Assembly (NCBI GenBank): GCA_022842065.1
Contig: JALHQH010000022.1
Span: 85,140 to 149,139, forward strand
Length of the DNA stretch: 64,000 nucleotides
Direction: 5' to 3'
Origin: Caldilineaceae bacterium
GTDB lineage: Bacteria; Chloroflexota; Anaerolineae; Caldilineales; Caldilineaceae
Part shown: in pieces, positions 36,641 through 46,457 of the stretch
Position numbering within the stretch: position 1 is the first letter of the stretch
Layout: each line of letters begins with the position of its first letter
Made by a program: the position numbers and the translations under genes
The notes under the pieces: generated by a model
Seen by the model: the letters and a program-made list of their open reading frames with translations, nothing else
Databases searched by the model: none
What the model was told of the DNA's origin: nothing

Positions 36641-37702
36641 TTAGGCCAGTACAGTGGGTAATGCAGTCCCATTCATGGTGAAATGCGGTTTAAATTCATG
36701 CAGTCCACCACCATTACGCAGCGACTTTTGCGCGGCTTCGACAATTTCAACCACCCGCAGCCCACTATAGCCATCCGTTAGTGGCTGCTTACCTTCGCGG
36801 ATCGAGTCGAGAAAATGAGCACATTCGACCCGTAGTGGTTCTTCAAAACGAATATAAGGGCTAACAATATCACCATAATGATAGGCAAACTGAAACTCGC
36901 CAAAGGTATCTGTATGGCGAATCGCCTTCACGCCTTTGTCATAGACCTTGAGCTTCTCTTGCGGTTCAACATCATCATAGATTACCATTTTTTTGCTACC
37001 AACCACGGTAATCCGCCGCGTCTTACACGGATCCAGCCAACTCATCCGAATATGCGCCATTACATTGTTAGAAAAGCGCATAGTCATGTAGGCAACATCT
37101 TCGATCCCATCCTGCACACAAGCTGTGCCCTGCGCTGCGACCCCGATCGGCATCTCGCCCAGCAGGTGAAGCAGAATGGAAATATCATGGGGTGCCAAAT
37201 CCCAGATCACATTTAAATGGGAATTAAAGAGCCCCAAACTAACACGCACCGCATCAATATATTGAATCTCGCCTAGTTCGCCGCTATCGATCATCTGCTT
37301 TAGCACGCGTACGGCGGGGTTATATTCAAATGTATGACCAACCATCAACACACGATCCTGTGCTTCCGCAATACGGATGAGATCACAGGCATCGGGACTG
37401 TTGAGGGTCAATGGTTTTTCGACCAGGACATGTAACCCATGTTCTAAGCAGTTACGTACAATCCGGTGATGGGTGTGGGGTGGGGTCGCCACAACAACGG
37501 CATCCAATCCACAATTAAATAGCTCTTCATAGTTACGTGTTGCCAATTTAATCTGTGGATAACGCTCTTGCACATGTTTTAGCCGAGCTTCGTCCAAGTC
37601 GGCAACAGCATAGAGTTCAGAGCCGGGAAGTTCGACAAAGTTGCGGATAAGATTCGGTCCCCAATATCCATAACCGACTGCACCGACCTTTAACTTTTGC
37701 AT
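36641..37702 (-). CDS. Gfo/Idh/MocA-family sugar-nucleotide dehydrogenase
   Basis: A 353-residue NAD-dependent oxidoreductase. KVGAVGYGYWGPNLIRNF (5-22) is the dinucleotide site, VVATPPHTHHRIV and the catalytic-lysine motif VLVEKPLTLN (Lys in EKP) follow, then MVGHTFEYNPAVRVLKQMI. This resembles WlbA/WbpB-type enzymes that oxidise C-3 of UDP-GlcNAc(A). Together with the DegT aminotransferase downstream it would give a UDP-3-amino sugar. GAGGAG precedes the ATG, and its start is only 5 bases past the stop of the sugar-transferase gene. Confidence 0.88.
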   Translation of the reverse strand: MQKLKVGAVGYGYWGPNLIRNFVELPGSELYAVADLDEARLKHVQERYPQIKLATRNYEELFNCGLDAVVVATPPHTHHRIVRNCLEHGLHVLVEKPLTLNSPDACDLIRIAEAQDRVLMVGHTFEYNPAVRVLKQMIDSGELGEIQYIDAVRVSLGLFNSHLNVIWDLAPHDISILLHLLGEMPIGVAAQGTACVQDGIEDVAYMTMRFSNNVMAHIRMSWLDPCKTRRITVVGSKKMVIYDDVEPQEKLKVYDKGVKAIRHTDTFGEFQFAYHYGDIVSPYIRFEEPLRVECAHFLDSIREGKQPLTDGYSGLRVVEIVEAAQKSLRNGGGLHEFKPHFTMNGTALPTVLA

Positions 37703-37706
37703 CAGC

Positions 37707-38552
37707 TTACTGTGCTCCTCGTTTCAACAAAACAGCGGGGACAGTCCCAAAGATAATTTTGAGATCCAGTCCAAACGATTGATTATCAACATATTCGACA
37801 TCCAGACGGACCATATCATCGAAGCCTAATTCGCCACGGCCTTTGACTTGCCACAGCCCGGTCATCCCCTGTTGGGCTTCCAGACGGCGCAAATGCCAGG
37901 TCGAATAGCGCTCTACTTCATATGGGATTGCCGGTCGTGGTCCTACCCAGCTCATGTCACCTTTGAGCACATTCCAAATCTGTGGCAATTCATCAAGGCT
38001 GGTCTTGCGCAAGAATTGGCCAACACGTGTAACCCGTGGGTCCCCATTCAGCTTATACTTGGTATTGCCACTCTTATCCGGCTGAATGGAAGCCATACGA
38101 GCATCATCACCAGCAATATAGGCTTCGACAAACTTACGATGCAGATTTTGATCAGCATCAATACGCATACTGCGGAATTTGTAACAGGTAAACAACACCC
38201 GCTCCCAGTAAGTCTTGCCATTATAGCGGCGTAGCCGTACCCCTACGCGTTCCTGCGCAAAGAAGGCTGACCCCGGTGAATCCAGTTTTACCAACAGCGA
38301 AATAATTGCCAACAACGGCCACAAAAGGACTAAAGCCAACAGGGCCAGGGTTATATCAAACACCCGCTTAGAAAAAAAATAATAAGACCGATCCGCAGTC
38401 TGCAAAAGAGTACCGGCAAGTTGTCTGTCGAGGTCGCCTTCAAAGAGTGCATGGACCTCTGCGCCAATCTGACCACCATTGGAAATTGATTGAAGCGGAT
38501 TTACTTGGGGTGTCGCTTGCGCATGTTTTGGACTGACAAATACTGTTTGCAT
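37707..38552 (-). CDS. Initiating sugar-phosphate transferase (PF02397)
   Basis: A 281-residue monotopic phosphoglycosyl transferase that puts the first sugar-1-phosphate on undecaprenyl phosphate. After a 60-residue cytoplasmic lead come the membrane re-entrant segment [77 protein letters not shown] (catalytic Asp-Glu and the GPRP motif) and [19 protein letters not shown]. It lacks the four extra N-terminal helices of WbaP, so it is the short EpsL/PglC-like form. GGAGAC stands before the ATG. The presence of this enzyme defines the locus as a complete lipid-linked pathway. Confidence 0.92.
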   Translation of the reverse strand: MQTVFVSPKHAQATPQVNPLQSISNGGQIGAEVHALFEGDLDRQLAGTLLQTADRSYYFFSKRVFDITLALLALVLLWPLLAIISLLVKLDSPGSAFFAQERVGVRLRRYNGKTYWERVLFTCYKFRSMRIDADQNLHRKFVEAYIAGDDARMASIQPDKSGNTKYKLNGDPRVTRVGQFLRKTSLDELPQIWNVLKGDMSWVGPRPAIPYEVERYSTWHLRRLEAQQGMTGLWQVKGRGELGFDDMVRLDVEYVDNQSFGLDLKIIFGTVPAVLLKRGAQ

Positions 38553-38681
38553 GGGCTCGTCTCCTACAACATTAAAACAACTATCCGAATAATTGCCAGG
38601 CTATCTATCTAAAAATTTGTGTTTTCACAGCGGTTGATGAGAACGAAGGTGCTGCAATCACAACCAAATCTAAGACAGGCG

Positions 38682-39941
38682 CTATACCGCGATTAGCGCT
38701 GCCTGTACGCCTATTGTCTCAAGCTCACGTTGGATCTCAGCACAATAGACAGGATTCATCACAATCACAACTTCCGGTTGATAGTTAGCCAAAAAGGCGG
38801 GATTTACAATTTCATGACCGGTGCCTGCCATGAAGGTACCTGCTTTCAAAGGGTTAATATCAACGGCATAAGCAATTGCATCACTACCTTGCAACGTCGT
38901 TAAGAAGGCAACCCCTTTAGAACCACCACCCCAGATCACTACCCGTTTGCCAGCTGCGCGATACGCCGCCAGCCGTTTTTCCCACATTGCCCGTTGTGCC
39001 GCGCACTCAATCACAAAGGTCTTAACATCCTGTAACGTCTGGGCGACCAGTTCCCCAGTTGCAGCAGTGCGGTCGTGCACGGCTTGCGGTTGCGCAAGTG
39101 GCCGTGCCTCAATCATCAGGTATTGGCTGTCATACTCCACCTGCGTATCGATTACCGCAAAACCGCTCTGCTCAAAGAGAAAGCGCAGCGAGCCTTCACT
39201 AAAGTAGGAGCAATGCTCATAATAGATGTCCCAAAACGCTTGTTCACGCAAAACATAGGTGGCGTTTGGCACTTGGAAAAAGACCGTCGTGTCGTAATGT
39301 TCACCGATTGAACGACGAACCGTTTGCATAAATTCCAGCGTATTCGGAATATGTTCCAGTGTCATCTTACAGCAAACAAAATCGGCCTGATAGTCGGTAT
39401 AGGCTTCACCATAATAGTCAGCCACAAAGCGGACATTTTCACGCTGCAGCTGAGCACTTTGTATGGGGATGGCACGCTGCGGATCATAAGCGGGATCAAA
39501 ACCAATCCCACTATTTTCCCCCAGCGTACAGAGCAATAGCAGAAATTCACCTTGCCCACAGCCGATTTCAATCACGCGTTTGTGACGCAAGTCATAGCGC
39601 GCAATGAGCCCTTCAGCCAAGCGCTTGTGGAAGGCATTAAAGGTGGGTGAATACCCCTGTGTTGCCTCATATTCAAGCGAATAGTCCTGCAAATGGGGGT
39701 CATAAAGACGGTTAGTAATGAAGCCACAGTGCCCACAGACCGCTAATTGAATATCACCAGTAGTGAACGTGAGGGCCTGTGCGCGTGTTTTCAACAATTG
39801 GACGCTATGCACAGGAACCTGCGCGACTTCGTAAAATGAAGTCAGTTCGTTACCACCACAGTTGGGGCAAGCAGTTGTTGTCACAAGGGGTGTGGCAACA
39901 ATTTGCGCTTTGTTATTTGGGAAGGTCACCGTGGTCATCAT
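38682..39941 (-). CDS. Zinc-finger class I SAM methyltransferase
   Basis: A 419-residue protein with N-terminal CPNCGG and CGHCGF cysteine pairs (about residues 24-29 and 69-74), a SAM domain with VIEIGCGQGEFLLLLCTLG, and a C-terminal part with VVIWGGGSKGVAFLTTL, a Rossmann-like domain of the Methyltransf_14 type. It resembles the sugar C-methyltransferase family, but is more divergent than the neighbouring protein encoded at 39945. Substrate likely a nucleotide sugar. It starts 4 bases past the stop of the gene at 39945, so the two are coupled. Confidence 0.8.
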   Translation of the reverse strand: MMTTVTFPNNKAQIVATPLVTTTACPNCGGNELTSFYEVAQVPVHSVQLLKTRAQALTFTTGDIQLAVCGHCGFITNRLYDPHLQDYSLEYEATQGYSPTFNAFHKRLAEGLIARYDLRHKRVIEIGCGQGEFLLLLCTLGENSGIGFDPAYDPQRAIPIQSAQLQRENVRFVADYYGEAYTDYQADFVCCKMTLEHIPNTLEFMQTVRRSIGEHYDTTVFFQVPNATYVLREQAFWDIYYEHCSYFSEGSLRFLFEQSGFAVIDTQVEYDSQYLMIEARPLAQPQAVHDRTAATGELVAQTLQDVKTFVIECAAQRAMWEKRLAAYRAAGKRVVIWGGGSKGVAFLTTLQGSDAIAYAVDINPLKAGTFMAGTGHEIVNPAFLANYQPEVVIVMNPVYCAEIQRELETIGVQAALIAV

Positions 39942-39944
39942 CGT

Positions 39945-41195
39945 TTAGCCCAAAATCTCTGGTTGCGGAATGGGAATAATGAACTTCCCCCCTTGCTGGC
40001 GGTAGCTGTCCTGCTGTTGCATGATCTCTTTCGCAAAGTTCCAGGCGAGAACCAGCACATAATCTGGCTGATCTTCCACCAGCTTTGTCGGGGCCATGAT
40101 CGGGAAGTGATTCCCACCCATGTAACGACCTTGCTTAAATTTATTCAGGTCAACCACATAATCAAGGTGGGCACGGTCGATCCCACAGTAGCTCAGTAAG
40201 GTCGTCGCCTTTGCGGCCGCGCCATAACCCACAATCCGGTGGCCATCGCGCTTGACTTCAGTCAGAATGCTCAGCAGTGCTTCCTTGACGTGGCGAATCC
40301 GTTCGGCAAAGTCCAGGAAATAATCGATTCGATCGACGTTGCGTTCTTGCTCCATCGCCAGCAACTCGCGCACAGAATCCTGTACATTCTCCTGCCGCTC
40401 GACAAAGAGCCGCAACGAACCGCCATGAATGGCAACGCGCTTAACCCGGTTAAGATAGAGCCCGTGGCGGCGGAAAAGTTTATCCAACGCCGTCACGGAA
40501 TAGTAACAGAGATGCTGATGGTAGATCGTGTCAAATTCACAGTGATCAACCAGATCCACCACATAGGGCGCTTCAATCACCGCCATGCCATCCGCTTTGA
40601 GGATCGTACCAATGCCGGCGACAAAGCCGTTTAGATCAGGCACATGGGCCAACACATTATTGGCCAGAAAAATATCTGCCTGTTTGCCCGATTCGGCCAA
40701 CTGGGTTGCCAGTTCACGACCGAAAAAAGTAATCAAGGTGGGTACACCGGCAGCACGCGCCGCTTCCGCAGGAGCCTTGGCCGGATCAATCCCCAACACG
40801 GGGATCCCCTGTTCCATAAAGTTCTTGAGCATATAACCATCATTGCTGGCTGCCTCAACCACCAAACTCTGGCTGTTGAGTGGGCGCCCATCCTGACGGC
40901 GCAGTTGCAGCGTATCCGCCGCACTTTCACCAAAGTGGCGGAGGAGTGACGGTGAGATCGACGAGAAATAAGGATACTCGGCGTAGAAAAGGATCTCCGG
41001 ATCCACCGTCTCGAGAATTTGCACCAGCGCACATTCAGTACAGAAGGCAAGGGTCAAAGGTGCCTGTAGCTCTGGTTTACTGAGTTGTTCGCTCGTTAGC
41101 AAACGATCAGCCAACGGGGTCTCACCGAAGCCGATGATGGTCTGTAATGCACTTGCCCCACAGGAGCGACAACTTTTTTCAGTTCGATAGATCAT
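39945..41195 (-). CDS. Zinc-finger sugar C-methyltransferase, paralogue B
   Basis: A 416-residue TylC3-like enzyme: zinc-binding CRSCGASAL (residue 9 on) and [12 protein letters not shown] domain [15 protein letters not shown], then [23 protein letters not shown] with the conserved Tyr/His catalytic region, and C-terminal [17 protein letters not shown] and [11 protein letters not shown]. The family methylates C-3 of a 4-keto-deoxysugar nucleotide. Start: ATG 41195; a TTG at 41264 gives a longer frame. The same architecture is encoded at 11128, so the locus carries two copies. It sits with glucose-1-phosphate cytidylyltransferase and an SDR, suggesting a CDP-linked substrate. Confidence 0.86.
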   Translation of the reverse strand: MIYRTEKSCRSCGASALQTIIGFGETPLADRLLTSEQLSKPELQAPLTLAFCTECALVQILETVDPEILFYAEYPYFSSISPSLLRHFGESAADTLQLRRQDGRPLNSQSLVVEAASNDGYMLKNFMEQGIPVLGIDPAKAPAEAARAAGVPTLITFFGRELATQLAESGKQADIFLANNVLAHVPDLNGFVAGIGTILKADGMAVIEAPYVVDLVDHCEFDTIYHQHLCYYSVTALDKLFRRHGLYLNRVKRVAIHGGSLRLFVERQENVQDSVRELLAMEQERNVDRIDYFLDFAERIRHVKEALLSILTEVKRDGHRIVGYGAAAKATTLLSYCGIDRAHLDYVVDLNKFKQGRYMGGNHFPIMAPTKLVEDQPDYVLVLAWNFAKEIMQQQDSYRQQGGKFIIPIPQPEILG

Positions 41196-41287
41196 AAAAT
41201 CGCTATTTTGATAATTGGACTGCCCTGACGCCGAACACGCTTTATCGATTACCAAGCGTTTCAACGCAAGCAGCGGTATAAGTTAGA

Positions 41288-42328
41288 TTAGGCCAGCACT
41301 GGTTCACGCCAGTAAAAATTCTCATCCAGCCGACCGCTCTCAATCAATGCCTTGATCTGGCTGATGCGGCGGTAGCGTGGTCCTTCAAATTCTTCCAATT
41401 TCAAGCCAATTTGCTGATAGGCAGCATAGAGCTCTTCGACCCCGCGCTGGACAGTCCACTGGGGCTGATAAGCAGGCAAGGTCTTTGCCAGTTTGCTACT
41501 GTCTACCCGATAGCAGCGCAGATCCGGTTCAGCGCCTTCGGCAAACTCAACGCGGCTACCAGGGACGACTTCGCCAACAATTTTGGCAATATCGCGGATC
41601 CGGTAATTTTCTTCCGGGCGCCCAACATTAAACGCTTCGTTATGCACCAGTTCACGCGGGGCCTGCAACACAGCCAGAAATGCGCGTGACATATCTTCAA
41701 TATGCACAAAGGGCCGCCAGGCCAGACCATCGCTCTTCAAAAAGACCCGCCCCGTGGTATAAGCCCAAGCAGTCAGGTTGTTCACCGCCAGGTCAAAGCG
41801 CAGCCGGGCGGAAACCCCGTAGGCGGTTGCGCTACGCAAAAAGGTGGGGCTAAACGCATCATCAGCCAACGGGGCGACTTCTTGTTCCACCCGCACCTTG
41901 GAAATTCCATAAGGGGTCACCGGGTTGAAAGGTGAATTTTCCTCAAGCCAATTATCGCCACCCGCCCCATAGTTGCTGCAGGACGAGGAGAAGATAAAGC
42001 GCTCTACGCCGGCTGTTTTCGCCAGTTGGGCCAAGCGGGTCGAAGCCCGTTGGTTAATATCAAAAGTCAGATCCGGATTCAGATCGCCCAGTGGATCATT
42101 GGATAGGCCGGCGAGATGCAACACAGCATCAAAGCCACGCAATTCGTCAACCGTAATCTGACGAATATCCTTTTCGATCTCATCGATCCCAAAGTGTGGT
42201 TCGGGGCCAAAGGTTGAGGCCTGATAGTAATTGGTATCAAGACCAACCACATCATGGCCGGCAGCAAGTAACATTGGGGTCATCACGGCACCCACGTAAC
42301 CGTTGTGTCCTGTCAGAAGTACGCGCAT
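41288..42328 (-). CDS. NAD-dependent epimerase/dehydratase (extended SDR)
   Basis: A 346-residue extended [21 protein letters not shown] (3-20) binds [18 protein letters not shown] follows, FSSSCSNYG provides the catalytic Ser and YGISKVRVE the Tyr and Lys. It acts on nucleotide sugars as an epimerase, dehydratase or reductase. It lacks the start expected of CDP-glucose 4,6-dehydratase (RfbG), so it may take that place or act later. GGAGGA precedes the ATG and it starts 6 bases after the stop of the cytidylyltransferase gene. Confidence 0.88.
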   Translation of the reverse strand: MRVLLTGHNGYVGAVMTPMLLAAGHDVVGLDTNYYQASTFGPEPHFGIDEIEKDIRQITVDELRGFDAVLHLAGLSNDPLGDLNPDLTFDINQRASTRLAQLAKTAGVERFIFSSSCSNYGAGGDNWLEENSPFNPVTPYGISKVRVEQEVAPLADDAFSPTFLRSATAYGVSARLRFDLAVNNLTAWAYTTGRVFLKSDGLAWRPFVHIEDMSRAFLAVLQAPRELVHNEAFNVGRPEENYRIRDIAKIVGEVVPGSRVEFAEGAEPDLRCYRVDSSKLAKTLPAYQPQWTVQRGVEELYAAYQQIGLKLEEFEGPRYRRISQIKALIESGRLDENFYWREPVLA

Positions 42329-42334
42329 TACGAC

Positions 42335-43108
42335 TTAATCCTCCCAGATTTTCCAAGGCGGGTTGGGGCTCTGCCAGAGCTGTTCTAAAATATGTTTTTC
42401 GCGCAGCGTATCCATACACTGCCAGAACGAGGTGTGGCGGTAGGCCATCAGTTGCCCATCGTTGGCAAGATTACGCAAAGGCTCTTGCTCAAACATCGTC
42501 TCATCATCGGCAATATAATCAAAAACTTCCGGCTCTAAGACAAAAAAGGCACCATTGATCCAGCCTTCACCGATCTGCGGCTTTTCGGCAAATTCGACAA
42601 CTTGATCACCGTCAAAGCTCAAATGGCCATAACGGGCCGGCGGACGGACGGCGGTCAACGTGGCCAGTTTACCGTGTGCTTTGTGAAAGGCGAGCAACTC
42701 ATGCAGATTGACATCCGAGACCCCATCGCCCCAGGTGACCATAAAGGTCTCATTGCCGACAGAAGGGGCAAAGCGCTTAATGCGACCGCCGGTCCCGGTC
42801 TCCATCCCGGTATCGAGCAACTCCACCACCCAGTCCGGCTGAAAGCCACCATTCATCTTGATCTCACCCGTGCGCATATCAACTTTGAGGTCGCTACTGA
42901 GCGACGCATAGTCGACAATATAGCGCTTGATGACTTCACCTTTGTAACCCAAGCCGATCATAAAATCCTTATGACCGTAATGGGCGTAATGACGCATGAT
43001 GTGCCAGAGAATCGGCCTGCCACCGATTTCAACCATCGGCTTGGGCTTGATCGTTGTCTCTTCTGCAAGTCTGGTACCCTTGCCACCGGCTAGAATTCCC
43101 ACCTTCAT
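42335..43108 (-). CDS. rfbF: Glucose-1-phosphate cytidylyltransferase
   Basis: A 257-residue nucleotidyltransferase of the RfbF/DdhA family, making CDP-glucose from CTP and glucose 1-phosphate. The signature is VGILAGGKGTRLAEETTIKPKPMVEIGGRPILWHIM (3-38), then FMIGLGYKGEVIKRY, MVTWGDGVSDVNL (Asp metal ligand), EKPQIGEGWINGAFFV and SFWQCMDTLREKHILEQLW. The whole length agrees with the family. It is the first gene of the polysaccharide locus on the minus strand, with GAGGAG 10 bases before the ATG. CDP-glucose opens the CDP-deoxysugar pathway. Confidence 0.92.
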   Translation of the reverse strand: MKVGILAGGKGTRLAEETTIKPKPMVEIGGRPILWHIMRHYAHYGHKDFMIGLGYKGEVIKRYIVDYASLSSDLKVDMRTGEIKMNGGFQPDWVVELLDTGMETGTGGRIKRFAPSVGNETFMVTWGDGVSDVNLHELLAFHKAHGKLATLTAVRPPARYGHLSFDGDQVVEFAEKPQIGEGWINGAFFVLEPEVFDYIADDETMFEQEPLRNLANDGQLMAYRHTSFWQCMDTLREKHILEQLWQSPNPPWKIWED

Positions 43109-43639
43109 TGCGTTGTCTACTCCTCTAAATGTTACTGTTGAATGTTACGGCCAGGTAAATGTTGTTTTGTAATCGGTGCTATGCTTTATTCTGTCGCTGA
43201 CTAGGCTGGAGTGCAATCAGCGAAAGTTACATAAAAAACACTTGTCGGATACGCAAAATGTCGTACTTTTGTTAAGGAGAGTATACTGCAAAACATTTAG
43301 TGATTACCTTGCAACATTCTTACAGTTAACATTGTTTGGCTGCTATATTTGTCCTGCTATTGCTTGTTATATTAATCGTCGGTAGCAGTGTGATTCCTTC
43401 GCGGTTTGCTTGTAAACTGCATAAATGTTAAAATTTACTCCTATGAACCACTCGTCAAAGCCAGCACGCAGGGCCAAACAGCACCCATTTTATTCCCAAA
43501 ATTTTTATCCTAAAGCGCTTTCGACCAAGGCCGAAGTGCAGACAGCGCTGGCGCTTTGCCTTGCTGCCACAGCAACCGTTGGTATAGCAACAGAGAAAGC
43601 GCATCTGCGGCTAGCCTATATACACCTGAGCCCAAGCCC
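43109..43639. other. Divergent intergenic region
   Basis: This 530-base, AT-rich stretch separates the leftward polysaccharide locus from the rightward helicase gene and must hold both promoters. No confident -35/-10 pair, structured RNA or conserved ORF was recognised. Short ORFs in it on the plus strand have no recognisable protein features. Confidence 0.5.
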
Positions 43640-46192
43640 ATGTTAAATCCGAAACCAGAGGCCGATAAAACGTCGACACCACTTGCCCAATCTGATCTTG
43701 CCGCATTTTTTGGGCCGACCGGACCATTGGCCGCTGCGCTCGACGGATACGAGTTGCGCCCCAGTCAGCTAGAGATGGCACAGGCGGCACAAACGGCTAT
43801 TCTCAATGCCCAGCATGCGCTCATCGAAGCGCCCACCGGCACTGGCAAGTCAATTGCTTACCTGATCCCGGCAATTTTAAGTGGGAAGACAGTCATTGTC
43901 GCCACTGCCAATAAATCGCTACAAAGTCAGCTTTTCTTTAAAGATATTCCCTTTCTTCGGCAAGTGCTGACGCCATTACTCGATCACGAGATCAGTGCAG
44001 TCATCGTCAAAGGGCGTAGCAACTTTGTCTGTAACTACAAATGGGAGAAAGAAGCTGCCACCCAAAAGCAGATTGCCCTCTATGATCGCGAGCATGAACA
44101 GGTTAAATTCATGCAACAGTGGCTACAAGAGACCGACACCGGTGACGTTGATGATCTGCCCTTCCTGCTTGATAGCGATCTGCGGCCACGACTTGTCAGC
44201 TACCCAGATGATTGTCTGCATCAGGATTGTCGCCATTATTTCGACGGCTGTTGGGTCAATAACATGCGTGACAAAGCGGCCGAAGCCCAGATCCTGATTA
44301 CCAATCATCACCTACTCCTCAATGCCTTAGAACTGGGTTGGGCCGGTGAACGTTTATTGCCCCCGGCCCAAATCTATATCATTGATGAAGCCCACGGCCT
44401 TGAGGGCACGGCGACGGCGGTCTTCGAGACCAGTATCACTGACTATACAGTAGAGCAGTTGCTGAGTCGCGCCCTCTTCACAGAACACTTTGACAGCGAT
44501 GAGTTGGATGAGCGCCGGTTCCAGAATACGCTGGCCTTTCAAGAGGTCGCCCACCTGAGCCGTGACAATGCGTATCGCATTGAAAGCGATCTAGAAGAGA
44601 TGAAAAAGCTCAGCCGTAACCTGAGTGCCATGGCCCAAAAATTACGTCTCAACAATCCGTTTACGGTGCCGGACCCAGAAGAGGATGCCCCTAAACCCAG
44701 CACGAAAAAGAAAAAGGCTGACAAAGGCAAAACGACAGCCAAAGGCGGCAGCGAAGAAGATCAAGCCGAAGCCCGCCGCGCCTATGAATTAGCAATGGAA
44801 GCCCTCAGCAGCACGGCCACAAAATTGCTAAATGTCGCCACCAGCAACCGCGACAGTGACATTGTGCGCTATGCCGTGCGTGTCTTTGATCGTCGCCATA
44901 CGACCCTAGAAGTACATGCTGCCCCGATTAATCCTGCCACCTACCTGCGCGATTATCTCTTTCACCCCGAAACCAACGAGCCGGCACCACCACCGGCTGG
45001 CAACGAAGATGAAACCGAAGCCGAAATAGCACCTGTGCGTACCGTCATCTGCACCAGTGCCACGCTCGCCACCGGCGGGAACTTCACCCATTTTAAACAG
45101 CGTTGCGGCCTTGATCAGGTGGGGGTCGAAAAGATTTTGCCCCCAGTTTTTGATTATGACCGCCAGGCCTTGCTCTATCAACCCCCGTTGCCGGCCTATG
45201 ACTATCGCAACGCTGACGGCTATTACAGCGCCGTCGCCGCCGAAATTGACCGCTTGCTCCAGGTCAGCCGTGGGCGGGCGCTCTGTCTCTTCACCAGTTG
45301 GAGCGGCCTGCAACAGGTCAACGACCGGCTGCGCCACGCAGATCGCCCAACGATCTGGCCCCTACGCGCCCAGGGCGATGCCCCGCGTGATGCGCTGATC
45401 AGCTGGTTCAAAGAGACCGACCACAGCGTATTGCTCGCCACCCGCTCCTTCTGGGAAGGGGTTGACATTCCCGGTGACGACCTGACGCTGGTCGTGCTGG
45501 ACAAGATGCCCTTCCCCACCCCCAACGACCCGCTGCACAGTGCCCGGATGCGCCTGCTCGACGGCAGCGGCGGCAACAGCTTTGGCGACTACATGATGCC
45601 CCTGATGAATCTCGCCCTCAAACAGGGCTTTGGTCGCCTGATCCGCCGCGGCAGCGACAATGGCGTGGTCGCGATCCTCGACGAGCGGCTTAGTAGCAAA
45701 CCCTATGGCCGCCAGACCCGCCAAGATCTGCCTCCGGCTCGCTTCAGCCGTCAGTTCAAGGATGTACACAAGTTCTATCAAACGAGCTTGGCTTCAACGG
45801 CTGAATTTGCCCTCAACCTCTGGGCTTGGCCAATGAAAGGTGATCCACTGGCCGACGATGAAGAAACTGGCCCAACCATGCAGTGGCGCTGGCAACTGTT
45901 GCGCCTGCAGGATGGTAAAGCGGACGAAGCCCAAGGCCGGAGCCCTTTTGCCAACGGTGCCGACGCTGAATGTTTTGCAGCATTGCAAGCGCTGGCAGAT
46001 TTGCGCAACCGCATTGAACGCGCCGGACGCAAAGCCAGTGATTTCAGCGTTGAGTTGCGCTGCGCAACATTCGAACCAACGGCACAGGCATCTGACAGCG
46101 AATTGACCCAAACCTGGCAACACGAGGCGGCACGCTGGCAAACAATTACTCGCCTGCCAATTACCGCTGCAGGCCCACTTATCGCCAAATAA
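43640..46192 (+). CDS. dinG: DinG/XPD-type ATP-dependent DNA helicase
   Basis: An 850-residue superfamily 2 helicase, 5'-3' polarity expected, acting on damaged or R-loop-containing DNA. Walker A is EAPTGTGKS (63-71). Four cysteines (131, 192, 197, 204) between motifs Ia and II match the 4Fe-4S cluster of XPD/DinG. The DEAH box is IIDEAHG (247-253). C-terminal motifs are LCLFTSWSGLQ, LLATRSFWEGVDIPGDDL and LKQGFGRLIRRGSDNGVVAILDER. A charged Lys/Glu linker (about 345-385) and a 100-residue C-terminal extension are extra. ATG 43640 is chosen over TTG 43556 because it starts close to the conserved region. Alone on its strand after the divergent region. Confidence 0.9.
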   Translation: MLNPKPEADKTSTPLAQSDLAAFFGPTGPLAAALDGYELRPSQLEMAQAAQTAILNAQHALIEAPTGTGKSIAYLIPAILSGKTVIVATANKSLQSQLFFKDIPFLRQVLTPLLDHEISAVIVKGRSNFVCNYKWEKEAATQKQIALYDREHEQVKFMQQWLQETDTGDVDDLPFLLDSDLRPRLVSYPDDCLHQDCRHYFDGCWVNNMRDKAAEAQILITNHHLLLNALELGWAGERLLPPAQIYIIDEAHGLEGTATAVFETSITDYTVEQLLSRALFTEHFDSDELDERRFQNTLAFQEVAHLSRDNAYRIESDLEEMKKLSRNLSAMAQKLRLNNPFTVPDPEEDAPKPSTKKKKADKGKTTAKGGSEEDQAEARRAYELAMEALSSTATKLLNVATSNRDSDIVRYAVRVFDRRHTTLEVHAAPINPATYLRDYLFHPETNEPAPPPAGNEDETEAEIAPVRTVICTSATLATGGNFTHFKQRCGLDQVGVEKILPPVFDYDRQALLYQPPLPAYDYRNADGYYSAVAAEIDRLLQVSRGRALCLFTSWSGLQQVNDRLRHADRPTIWPLRAQGDAPRDALISWFKETDHSVLLATRSFWEGVDIPGDDLTLVVLDKMPFPTPNDPLHSARMRLLDGSGGNSFGDYMMPLMNLALKQGFGRLIRRGSDNGVVAILDERLSSKPYGRQTRQDLPPARFSRQFKDVHKFYQTSLASTAEFALNLWAWPMKGDPLADDEETGPTMQWRWQLLRLQDGKADEAQGRSPFANGADAECFAALQALADLRNRIERAGRKASDFSVELRCATFEPTAQASDSELTQTWQHEAARWQTITRLPITAAGPLIAK

Positions 46193-46457
46193 ATCCCTGG
46201 CCAACCGATTTTGATTAGTCTGCCATCGTCTATAGCTTACCATACTTTTGGGCGCGCGAACCTGGAGAAAGTCTATCAATTTTCGCAAAGAATCTATCAA
46301 TCACAAAGCACAAACTCGCAATCTGTATAGGATGAATCAGCTCACTTGTTTGCGCTTCGTTCATCAACAGCACAACGCCATTTGACAGCTCGTTAAGCCA
46401 TGCTAGAATCAGACGAACGTTTTTAGTAGCCATCAATCGGGAACGTCTGGAGAGCGT
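46193..46457. other. Intergenic region before SET-domain gene
   Basis: Non-coding as far as can be seen. It carries the ribosome binding site GGAGAGCGT directly before the SET gene. A 68-codon minus-strand ORF here has no recognisable features and was not accepted. Confidence 0.4.

Noticed and set aside
43176..43646. Two plus-strand ORFs in the divergent intergenic region
   Set aside because: No domain or Shine-Dalgarno site; one overlaps the likely dinG leader.
45362..46300. Minus-strand ORFs of 136-168 codons inside dinG
   Set aside because: Antisense to conserved helicase motifs; codon pattern follows from the high-GC third positions of dinG.
46230..46436. 68-codon minus-strand ORF between dinG and the SET gene
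   Set aside because: No recognisable domain, no clear ribosome binding site, and it covers the region expected to hold the SET-gene promoter.
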